64,000 nucleotides of DNA from Clostridia bacterium (GTDB lineage Bacteria; Bacillota; Clostridia; Oscillospirales; Acutalibacteraceae): positions 142,465 to 206,464 of the forward strand of contig JAFTVI010000006.1 of NCBI GenBank assembly GCA_017465825.1, written 5' to 3'. Positions 1 to 8,500 of the stretch are shown here, piece after piece (position 1 is the first letter of the stretch; each line of letters starts with the position of its first letter). The notes under the pieces were generated by a model. It saw nothing but the letters and a program-made list of their open reading frames with translations, searched no databases and was not told the DNA's origin. A program made the translations under genes and the position numbers.

Positions 1-233
1 ACAATATCCTTATAACTGCAGACGGTACAGGTTCTGTACTTTGTACCCTTGGTTGTACAGGTTGCAACAGTAATTACTTTGTAATCACCGTCATAATTAT
101 GACCGTCCGTACAGCTGCCGTAAGCGACCTTTGCATTTTCCGTAACGGTTACCGTATCAGCACCAAATTGACCGAAAACAGCTACTGATGCAAAAATCAC
201 AGCCGCCGCAATTAAAAAATACAGTCTTTTCAT
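1..233 (-). CDS. Secreted protein with Cys-pair repeat, 5' part only
   Basis: Only the N-terminal 77 or so residues are inside the window; the gene runs off the left edge. It opens with MKRLYFLIAAAVIF, a typical short signal peptide, followed by a Thr/Val-rich stretch and a TCTTKGTKYRTCTVC segment. Paired cysteines of this kind recur in many extracellular clostridial proteins, where they form small repeated modules. The start is supported by a GGAAGGTG ribosome site and an upstream promoter. Export is well supported; the function cannot be told from this fragment. Confidence 0.6.
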   Translation of the reverse strand, partial: MKRLYFLIAAAVIFASVAVFGQFGADTVTVTENAKVAYGSCTDGHNYDGDYKVITVATCTTKGTKYRTCTVCSYKDI

Positions 234-262
234 TTTTATATCACCTTCCCATAGATATTTTT

Positions 263-291
263 ATTTTAACACGATATTCAATTTAAGTCAA
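263..291 (-). promoter_or_regulatory. Sigma-A type promoter of the partial secreted gene
   Basis: Read on the minus strand there is TTGACT, a 17-base spacer and TAAAAT, ending about 30 bases before the start codon at 233. Both boxes and the spacing fit a housekeeping promoter. Confidence 0.6.
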
Positions 292-350
292 CATAAATTA
301 AAGTATTGTATAAATTGTCAGTTTATGTTACTATTTGAAAGGTGAAGATA

Positions 351-992
351 ATGATAAATATTTTATTCGAAGATGAACATATCTGTATATGTGAAAAACT
401 ACCCGGTATGCTGTCCGAAGATTCGCAATCAGATGAGAGCTTGCCGAAAATGCTGAAGGAACAGCTGAAATGTGACATTTATACACTTCACAGGCTCGAC
501 AAACCTGTAGGCGGAGCGATAGTTTATGCAAAAACAAAGGTTGCCGCCTCTGCTTTTTCAAAATTAATAAGCGAAAATGCAATAACAAAGCAATACATAA
601 CAGTGCTCGATGCTATACCGGCAGAGGATGAAGCAGAGCTTGATGATCTCCTTTTCCGTGACAGGCAGAAAAATAAAACATATATTGTCGGGAGAATTCG
701 TAAGGGTGTAAAGGATGCGAAGCTTACATATTCCGTCATTGGCAAAGCAGAAAATCACGCACTCACGCTCGTTACGCTGATAACGGGCAGAACCCACCAG
801 ATAAGAGCTCAGTTTGCATCAAGGAAAATGCCCGTAACAGGTGACGGCAAATACGGCAGCCGTGACAACAGGTGCGAAACTGCACTCTGGTCACACAAGC
901 TGATATTTACACATCCTATCACGGGTGAAAAGATATCCGTTACAAGTCAGCCTCCTTATGAAAGCTATCCTTGGAGTCTGTTTAAAAGATAA
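351..992 (+). CDS. RluA-family pseudouridine synthase
   Basis: A predicted enzyme that converts specific uridines in rRNA or tRNA to pseudouridine. The family signature HRLDKPVGG lies at residues 47-55, with Asp50 as the expected catalytic residue, and GRTHQIRAQF follows in the C-terminal half as in RluA, RluC and RluD. At 213 residues it is short and has no S4 domain, like minimal RluA-type enzymes. I chose ATG at 351 because AAAGGTG lies seven bases upstream; the GTG at 342 would overlap that site. The gene converges on the next one and overlaps its end by 11 bases. Which uridine it modifies cannot be told. Confidence 0.85.
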   Translation: MINILFEDEHICICEKLPGMLSEDSQSDESLPKMLKEQLKCDIYTLHRLDKPVGGAIVYAKTKVAASAFSKLISENAITKQYITVLDAIPAEDEAELDDLLFRDRQKNKTYIVGRIRKGVKDAKLTYSVIGKAENHALTLVTLITGRTHQIRAQFASRKMPVTGDGKYGSRDNRCETALWSHKLIFTHPITGEKISVTSQPPYESYPWSLFKR

Positions 993-1407
993 TATGAAAC
1001 TTAAGGTCGTTACCGCAACGGGGGCATCTGATATTTCTGGTGCCTCTTACCTTTTTGAGTCTTAAAAATTCGCCGCAATGCTTGCAGGTTCTGAACCTAT
1101 GAGTTTTTATAAACTGAACGCGAAGCTTAAGATGCTCAAAATAAGGCTTCCACGCGGTGAGAAATCTCTCAAAAGCGGCGTTTTCCCTGTATCTTTTCTG
1201 CAGATTTTTTGACATAATTCTGTATATTATATAGCCTAAAAACGCGTATTGCAAAATACTTACTACTATATACGGCACATAAAAGGCTCTCAAAAATACC
1301 TTGACCGCGGCAAAAATGCAGTAAACCACAAGCAAGCCGTAGGTCAGCTTATCTATGCCGTTTCTGCCTGCCATAAAGGACCTTAATTTCATTAAAAAAT
1401 TATTCAT
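982..1407 (-). CDS. Small membrane protein with C-terminal zinc ribbon
   Basis: A 141-residue protein with two hydrophobic segments in its first half, about residues 20-65, and a basic C-terminal half ending in a zinc-ribbon pattern, CKHCGEFL then CPRCGNDL. The four cysteines are well placed to bind one zinc ion on the cytoplasmic side. ATG at 1407 is preferred over GTG at 1416 because an AAAGAG site sits eight bases upstream. The fold class is clear, but I do not recognise a characterised family and give no function. Confidence 0.65.
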   Translation of the reverse strand: MNNFLMKLRSFMAGRNGIDKLTYGLLVVYCIFAAVKVFLRAFYVPYIVVSILQYAFLGYIIYRIMSKNLQKRYRENAAFERFLTAWKPYFEHLKLRVQFIKTHRFRTCKHCGEFLRLKKVRGTRNIRCPRCGNDLKFHIIF

Positions 1408-1444
1408 TTTACTCACTCTTTCTTTAAATTTGCATACAATACAA

Positions 1445-1473
1445 TTGACAAAATATTAAAAAAATACTATAAT
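1445..1473 (+). promoter_or_regulatory. Consensus sigma-A promoter of cysK
   Basis: TTGACA and TATAAT, both perfect matches, are separated by exactly 17 bases, 33 bases before the cysK start. No riboswitch-like or T-box-like leader fits in the short leader, so the gene looks strongly and simply expressed. Confidence 0.85.
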
Positions 1474-1506
1474 TCAAATGTTTGATTAATTTATAGAGGT
1501 ATTTAT

Positions 1507-2433
1507 ATGATATATAACAACATTCTTGAAGCTATGGGTAGCACACCTCTCATAAGGCTGTCCCGAATGGCGGATGATGACAGTGCGGAAATTCTTGTAA
1601 AATACGAGGGCCTTAATGTGGGCGGCTCGATAAAAACAAGAACAGCGTTCAATATGATAAAGGTTGCCGAAAAAGAAGGCAAAATAAACAAGGATACAAT
1701 AATTGTTGAGCCCACAAGCGGCAATCAGGGCATCGGACTTGCACTGGTCGGTGCTGTAAAAGGCTACAAGACAAAGATTATTATGCCCGACTCAGTAAGT
1801 ATTGAGAGAAAAAAGCTTGTTGAGCATTACGGTGCTGAGGTAATTCTTGTTCACGACGACGGCAACATAGGTGAATGCATTGAAAAGTGCGTCAAGACCG
1901 CAAAGGAGCTTGCCGAAAATGACAGCAGGGTTTTCATTCCGCAACAATTTGAGAACGAAGCAAATCCCACCGTACACAGGCATCATACCGCGCTTGAAAT
2001 ACTTGAGCAGGTTGCAGGACCCATTCACGGCTTCTGCTCAGGCATAGGCACAGGCGGCACAATAACCGGTATCGGTGAAGTGCTCAAGGCTCAGAATCCT
2101 GACATTGAAATATGGGCGGTTGAGCCTGAAAATGCCGCAATCCTTGCCGGCGGAAACATCGGCACACATCTGCAGATGGGCATTGGTGACGGTCTTATCC
2201 CTAAGATTCTCAACACGGAAATATACGATGACGTTTGCATAATATCTGACGAAGAGGCTATCGGCACCGCAAAGGCTCTTGCAAAAGAAGAAGGTCTTAT
2301 GTGCGGAATATCAAGCGGAACGAACGTAGCCGCCGCGTTAAAGCTTGCTAAAAAGCTCGGCAAAGGCAAAACAGTTGTTACCGTACTGCCGGATACAGCG
2401 GAAAGATACTTCTCCACTCCCCTTTTTGATTAA
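1507..2433 (+). CDS. cysK: Cysteine synthase (O-acetylserine sulfhydrylase)
   Basis: A PLP-dependent fold-type II enzyme that makes L-cysteine from O-acetyl-L-serine and sulfide in the cytoplasm. The 308-residue length is typical. Lys43 in VGGSIKTR is the expected Schiff-base lysine, TSGNQGIG at residues 70-77 binds the substrate carboxylate, and GIGTGGTITGIG is the phosphate-binding loop. The usual NPGGSVKDR is altered to NVGGSIKTR here, so a related beta-replacement activity cannot be fully excluded. AGAGGT lies six bases before the ATG. It is monocistronic, between its own promoter and a terminator. Confidence 0.9.
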   Translation: MIYNNILEAMGSTPLIRLSRMADDDSAEILVKYEGLNVGGSIKTRTAFNMIKVAEKEGKINKDTIIVEPTSGNQGIGLALVGAVKGYKTKIIMPDSVSIERKKLVEHYGAEVILVHDDGNIGECIEKCVKTAKELAENDSRVFIPQQFENEANPTVHRHHTALEILEQVAGPIHGFCSGIGTGGTITGIGEVLKAQNPDIEIWAVEPENAAILAGGNIGTHLQMGIGDGLIPKILNTEIYDDVCIISDEEAIGTAKALAKEEGLMCGISSGTNVAAALKLAKKLGKGKTVVTVLPDTAERYFSTPLFD

Positions 2434-2446
2434 ATAGAAAAAAATT

Positions 2447-2474
2447 CAGAGCCGGATTTACGGCTCTGTTTTTT
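2447..2474. terminator. Bidirectional terminator between cysK and the CBS gene
   Basis: An 8-bp stem CAGAGCCG/CGGCTCTG with a six-base loop is followed by six T on the plus strand and by a T run on the minus strand. It overlaps the last codons of the CBS gene, so one hairpin serves both convergent genes. Confidence 0.85.
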
Positions 2475-2877
2475 CGTCTGAAAGATACTTTATAATATCT
2501 CGTCTTGTAACTATGCCGATGAATGAGCCGAGATCATCAACAACAGGCACAAAATTCTGATTCATTGCAACATTGAACAGTTCATCCATATTTGCGGTTA
2601 TTTTAACAGGCTTATAGCTGTCAGATTTGAGAATCTTTTTCAGCGGTATTTCTTCAATATACCGCTGGTCCACATTTTCGCCGCTGTTAAAGCAGGACAG
2701 CATATACCAGAGAAAATCGCCTTCGCTGACTGTTCCGTTATATTTGCCGTCCCTCCCGATAACAGGTATTGCAGTATAACCGTAATAATGCATTTTTTCA
2801 AGTGCCTGCCGAAGTGTAAAATCGGAATACAGAAATGCTACCGAAATCTTTGGCTTTAAAAAGAAAGCTACATTCAT
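2458..2877 (-). CDS. CBS-domain pair protein
   Basis: A 139-residue cytoplasmic protein made almost entirely of two CBS motifs: YTAIPVIGRDGKYNGTVSEGD in the first half and FVPVVDDLGSFIGIVTRRD in the second. Such tandem CBS modules bind adenosine nucleotides and act as energy sensors or regulators of a partner. No catalytic domain is attached and no operon partner lies next to it, so its target is unknown. The start has a GGGAGATG site upstream. It converges with cysK and shares its terminator. Confidence 0.8.
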   Translation of the reverse strand: MNVAFFLKPKISVAFLYSDFTLRQALEKMHYYGYTAIPVIGRDGKYNGTVSEGDFLWYMLSCFNSGENVDQRYIEEIPLKKILKSDSYKPVKITANMDELFNVAMNQNFVPVVDDLGSFIGIVTRRDIIKYLSDEKTEP

Positions 2878-2941
2878 TAATTTTCATCTCCCTTGGAGAT
2901 TGTATAAGATTAATATTAAATCAATATTAAAAATCGGCTCA

Positions 2942-5401
2942 TTATGAAATTTTTTCAAGATTTGCGGCACATCTTAATATAAGTCTTGCATCTGCTGATG
3001 TGATTTCACCGTCTTTTGTTGCATCTGCGGCTATGCGGGCAGAACCCTCAAGCGTTTCAAGCTGTGCGGCACATCTCAAAGCGCGGCGTGCATCACTTGC
3101 AGTAATATTACCGTCGCCGTCAACGTCACCCAACATATTGTCTGTAACGGTTAATTCCAAGGATTTACTGATAACGTTGCCGGCTTCACCTTTGACAAAG
3201 CAGTAAATACTGTACTCTCCTGCCGCATCAAATGTAAAGCTTGCGGAGCTTTTTGCAGAATATTCCGTATTCATCACGGTGTCACCGTTTTTGTACACAT
3301 AAAATGCAAACTCTGCTTCACCTGTTCCGCCAGAAACAGAAGCCGTACAATGAACTATTGCTCCTGTTTTTGCTGTGTGTGTACTCAGTTCAAAAGAATC
3401 AATGCTTACAGTGTTTACAACCTCAACTTCATTTTTTAAGATTCCCGAAGATGAATGAGAATCCTTAAGCTGAACTTCAAGGGTATATACACCAGCCTTC
3501 CCGGGTGTATATGAAAATGCGGAAACAGACGATTCAGCAGTCTTAACAACTTCTCCGTTAAAATACAGCTTATAGCTGTAAACCGCATCATCGGAAACTG
3601 CAGCTGCTTTTACTGACCAATTTATCGGCTGATCTACATAAACTGCTCCGTTTGCATTGCTTGTAACAGAGCTTAAAACCAGCTTTTCATATGCAATGAA
3701 GTTTGCACTGAATATATAAGCAGTGCTTGCATCATTATTACGCAATTGTACACCAAAATAATATTCGCCTGCGTTGTCAGGTATGAAGGAAAAAGATTTC
3801 TTAATTACAAAATCATCAGTAGAATAAACCACATTACCCGACGAGTCATAAACTGAATATTTATATTGGCTTGCACCCTCACTCTCAACGGTACAAGTTA
3901 TTTTTTCACCTGTATGTATAATTGATTTATCTATCGTAACCGCTGAAGTTGCACTGTTCTGTGCATCTGCAACAAGCACAAGATATTTCATTGAAACCCA
4001 CGCGTATGAATTGTTATAGAGGATTTTGCACCAGCCGTCAGCCACATCAAGCACCTCAACATATTCACCGTTTTTAAGTGTGCCGACGATTTCGCCGTCA
4101 ACAGCGGATTTTCTTACATTCAAAGCTGATGCAGTTACTTTATAAAGCTGAGCATCGCCGTTATAGTGAACATCCTCAACAGGCTCAGCCGAATATTTGC
4201 CCGAGAGTGAACCTATCTGCGTATTAAAATCAGAATTTTCTGTTTTTGCCTTGGATTCAAACTCCATTTCGGAGGCTTTCACATAATAACCGTCTTCGGT
4301 TTTAAGCCACAGTGCGCCGGCCGAATTGTAACCTGAGTGGGTCACATAAAGACGTATTCCGTTTTCAATATGAGCTACGATATTGTTGCCCTCTGTTGCA
4401 TCAACACGAACTGCAACGGTTTCGCCCGACACGGAAGCAGCAGTATACGTACCTGAATTTTCGGATGCTGTGTTATTGAATTTACCGATATCTTCCGAAT
4501 ACTCGGAAAGAGGAATAAGATTCGTGCTGAAAATATAATACCCACCGCTCGTTTTGTACCACTTTGCGCCGTAGTTATTATTGCCGGAACATTCAACATA
4601 AAGAAGGTCACCAGTTGAAACATTAGCCGCAACGGAAGAGTTACCGCTCGGATAATATCTCATAACGGTGGAAACCGTGCTTGTAACCACAAAATACTCC
4701 CCGATTGGCTGCTGAGATTCATTAAATTTTGCGATATCTTTATCCGGATTGTATTCATTTGACGATACGATGTTTTCTGCCGTGTACTCATTATTTTTAA
4801 CGGTAACAGAGGGTGATGTGACAAACCAGCAAGCGTCAAGATTATTTATCTGTGCCTCCTGAGTTGAGCCTGCCATAGATGTTTGCGAAAGAGGCATACG
4901 CCCAGCCGCAACATTATTTGCCGGATCGGCGGCATAAAAAACATCCTTCTCTGCATCATAATCGCAAAGAAAAACTGCGTGACTCTGCCCCTGAGAGCCG
5001 CTGTTATATATAACAAAACCCTGAGGATAGGTTTCAAGAAGGTCAATTAACTGCTGTTTTTTATTTGCAGCTGTAAAATATGCGTGGTCAACACTCATAC
5101 CGAACACGGTAAACTTCCACCTGAGTCCCACACCTTCTACCCAGCCCTCAGCCTTGATGGATTCTTCAGTTATGTCCTTCCAGCCTGCATAATCAGCGCA
5201 GATAGCTGTTCTTCTGAGCATCATTGCCGCCGATGACAAGGTGCAGGTTATGGCAGTATTCTGTTTTAAGAAAATGCTGTCCTGCATCAGCTCCTGCTCA
5301 GATGCCGCAAATGCCGTGTCTGAAAGATAACTGAGATTTGCAGACAAACATATAACGACAGCAAGAACATATGCAACACTTTTTTTGATTCTCCTGAACA
5401 T
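2942..5401 (-). CDS. Secreted C39-like peptidase with SH3 and dockerin domains
   Basis: An 819-residue exported protein. A signal peptide covers about residues 1-32. A papain-like C39-type domain follows, with Cys53 in ITCTLSS, His141 in QSHAVFL and Asp159 in AADP as the likely catalytic triad. Three SH3-like segments come next, the clearest near residues 420-475 (LNVRKSA...GWCKI), then Ig-like beta repeats. The last 60 or so residues form a type I dockerin, with the calcium loop DVDGDGN and a partner repeat DATKDGE. It is probably docked to a cell-surface or cellulosome-like scaffold and cleaves peptides there. I chose ATG 5401, behind AAAGGA, rather than the upstream in-frame ATGs. Confidence 0.8.
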   Translation of the reverse strand: MFRRIKKSVAYVLAVVICLSANLSYLSDTAFAASEQELMQDSIFLKQNTAITCTLSSAAMMLRRTAICADYAGWKDITEESIKAEGWVEGVGLRWKFTVFGMSVDHAYFTAANKKQQLIDLLETYPQGFVIYNSGSQGQSHAVFLCDYDAEKDVFYAADPANNVAAGRMPLSQTSMAGSTQEAQINNLDACWFVTSPSVTVKNNEYTAENIVSSNEYNPDKDIAKFNESQQPIGEYFVVTSTVSTVMRYYPSGNSSVAANVSTGDLLYVECSGNNNYGAKWYKTSGGYYIFSTNLIPLSEYSEDIGKFNNTASENSGTYTAASVSGETVAVRVDATEGNNIVAHIENGIRLYVTHSGYNSAGALWLKTEDGYYVKASEMEFESKAKTENSDFNTQIGSLSGKYSAEPVEDVHYNGDAQLYKVTASALNVRKSAVDGEIVGTLKNGEYVEVLDVADGWCKILYNNSYAWVSMKYLVLVADAQNSATSAVTIDKSIIHTGEKITCTVESEGASQYKYSVYDSSGNVVYSTDDFVIKKSFSFIPDNAGEYYFGVQLRNNDASTAYIFSANFIAYEKLVLSSVTSNANGAVYVDQPINWSVKAAAVSDDAVYSYKLYFNGEVVKTAESSVSAFSYTPGKAGVYTLEVQLKDSHSSSGILKNEVEVVNTVSIDSFELSTHTAKTGAIVHCTASVSGGTGEAEFAFYVYKNGDTVMNTEYSAKSSASFTFDAAGEYSIYCFVKGEAGNVISKSLELTVTDNMLGDVDGDGNITASDARRALRCAAQLETLEGSARIAADATKDGEITSADARLILRCAANLEKIS

Positions 5402-5484
5402 AATCATATCCTTTTCATATATTTCATACATAATTCTACAATTATATTCTAAATTATTAAGCTAAATATGTCAATAGCAATTAT

Positions 5485-5520
5485 TGCAAAAAAAAACGGT
5501 GCCGTTTCCGACACCGTTTC
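5485..5520 (-). terminator. Terminator after the 1783-residue gene
   Basis: Read on the minus strand, AAACGGTG and CACCGTTT form a stem with a 10-base loop followed by a run of T, starting 11 bases after the stop codon. Confidence 0.85.
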
Positions 5521-5530
5521 TCTATTATTT

Positions 5531-8500
5531 TTAGCTGAACAGATTCTGGAAGAACTTTGCGATGTTTGCAAAGAAATCCTTAATCATCTGAATGATTTTA
5601 GCAAAGCCTGAGAGTGTTTCACTCTTGCTTTCGCCTGCATTCATCAACGCGCTTGCGTATGAACCGATATTATCCATATCTTCGAACATATCCATAACAC
5701 TGAAATCAACATTCTTGAATCTCGTACCGAGATTATCTGCAAGAGGAACAAGAACCTTATAAATCGTAAGGATAAGTCCCATAAGAACGTCGTTCATACG
5801 AGCATCCTGTGCCTTGGTGTGGATATACATCATAATTTCCATAAGAAGGGCATCGTTATCGTCTTCGTCATCAAGATCACAGAAGCCGATGAGGAAGTTT
5901 GTAATATTTTCCCAGTTTTCCTTATAGAACAGAGTATCTGTTACAAGTCTTAATACAAGGGTGATGAAGTCTGCACCGCCGGATGAGTTAAGATAGATGT
6001 AATGATAGCCTGCAACTGATGTTTTATCCTGAATTGTACCTGAGCAAAGGGTTGTAAGATCAAGATAAGGAAGTGTGATATTAAGAGTACCTACAGCGTA
6101 AACATCCTCAGTTACGGTCTGCATTTCCTTTGTTGTAAGAGGAAGACCTGTAGCTTTATCGTAAAGCTGATTACCGTTTGCATCAACAACAGGAACATCA
6201 ACTTCCTTTTCAACAGTCTGCTGACCGAGTACAATGTTGTCATTCTCAATATCAAAGCTTAATGCAGAACCGAGAAGACCGTCAAGTAACTCATTTACAA
6301 GCTGGTTAAGGTCAACATCAAGAGGAAGTGAAAGGTTGAGGACGATGCCGCCTAAATCAAGGTTGCTCAAGAAGCTGTTAAGAATGGGATATACATCTAC
6401 GATAGGCTCGAGAATATCAAGAAGAACATATGCAAAGTGTGCAATGTTATTAATGATACTGTTAAGACCGCCGATTGAAAGAACGAAAATAAGGTTGGGA
6501 ATAAGGTTAAGAACCGTTTCAATGGGAGATGCAATAAGATTTTCTGCAAGTCTTACAATAGGCTGGAGCAGATAGTAGAATGCGGCTGTACCGCCTTCAA
6601 TGCCGTCACCGTTTTTATCGTCTTCATTTGCAAACACATAGCCGTAGTAATCTCTGAATGATACAAGACCGTCAGTAGCACCGAGAGCCTCCATAAGAGG
6701 AATCCATGCGTAATGATAGATTTCATACATAGGCAAGTGAACGATGCCGAGAAGGTTAATATCCTCACCCATAAAGAGGTACTCAACAAGAATTGAGAAA
6801 GGACCGAATGCTGCTGAAAGAGCTCTTAAGAAGATTTCGGAGTTGGAATACTTTGCAGTAACTTCGGGATTATTGAAGCCCCAGTCAAATGAAGTGCCTA
6901 CAATAACTTCACCTGTTTCACTGTCAACAGTTGCATTTGAGAAAGAATATTCGGTATATTCATAATCCTTATTGCTGATCTGTGCATTGAGCTTCTGATA
7001 CATTTCAATCTTTGTGTAGTCAACCTTATTGAACATATATGCAATAGAATCAAGCATAGCCTGCTTTGAGTAGTCAACGCCGAGCACCTCATAGAGAAGA
7101 GTTTCAAGGTCAATGTCACCCAAGCTACCGAGCAATGTGTATACCATGCTTACTATCATAGTAACCATTTCATTATTGAACACATACTCTGCAAGCATAT
7201 CTTCAAGAAGACCTGAAAGTGAATTCATATCGTCAAGCTTGAGCATTGCGAGAACGTTTTCAACAATATCGTCAAGATTATCTACAACATATTCACCGTC
7301 TTCTTCAGACCAGTATTCATTGTAAAGAACGGCAGTACCGTATTTATAGTCATTATGTTCTTCTGCTGCTGAAAGGATTTCATCAGCATAGGTGTTCATA
7401 GTTGTGGGAGCGTAAGAATAATCTTTACCGGAAATAACCGTGATAGCATTATTAATGATATCAGTTGTGTAAAGTGAGCCTTCTTCGCCGCCGATAAGAA
7501 GTTCAAAGAGTGAAGCAATGATTGCATCAGGATTAAGGCATACGTGGTATACGATATCACCAAGAGTAACGCCGAGACCGCTGATAAGCTCATCGCCAAG
7601 CATTTCGTCATCAAGACCGAAAGCATCAAGAAGTGTGTATTCACTTACGAAGTCGCCGTCTGCATACTGGCTGTAGCCAAGAGCAGAAAGTACATAACGG
7701 AGAAGGAATACGAATACAAGACCGTAGGACTCGTATGTACCGTTATCATCAGTAAGTTCCATTACGATGTAATTTCTCTTGTGATCTCCCCAAGTTACAG
7801 AGCCGCCTTCTCTATCTGTAAACGTCCAATTATCATGTCTACAAGAGTAAATCTCTTTAAGAGTACCGCAAGCCTGGAGCTTATAGTCCATAATTGCAGG
7901 AAGAGCAATATCCTCTTCAAGTGTTACGTGAGATTCTACCTTCTTGCAGGAATCAATATACTCAGCAGGAACCTCATCAATAGTTGCAACCTTATAAGTA
8001 ACTGTTCTGCCAACGATTTCTTCAAGGTCGGGATCATAATACTCCGAATAAACATCGTATGTATAATATTCCTTCAAAGGTGTATAAACTGCACGGACAC
8101 CCTCGTTATCAACAATCTTATTTGTTTCGGTGTTAAGATATGCAACATCATCTCTGATTGCCCATTCGGTATAGTTACCGTCAGCATCCATTGCATTTCT
8201 TTCAATATTATACTCACCGCTTGTGTAGTACAGGTTCATTTCACCGTATGCGTTAGCATAAGCAATAGAAGTAGGTGTCTTATGAACCTCGGGATCATAA
8301 TTCGGATCTTCGGGAGTGTAAACATTATAGTTAGAACCTTCAGCATCGCTGTAGTAACCGACAACGCCTACACCTGTATCTACGCCGAAGCTGATAAGTT
8401 CAAGAACACCCTGTACTGAATCAAGGAAGGCAATTGCATCGCCAAGCAGTTCATCAAGTTTAAGTGTATAAACAGTAATCTTTATACCGCCGTCACCAAT

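Noticed and set aside
6234-6575. 113-codon plus frame opposite the secreted gene
   Set aside because: Antisense shadow; Ser/Arg-rich composition, no ribosome site.
7544-8419. 291-codon plus-strand frame inside the large secreted gene
   Set aside because: It is antisense to a signal-peptide-bearing gene with a clear ribosome site, shows the Ile/Cys-rich composition of a shadow frame and has no ribosome site of its own.
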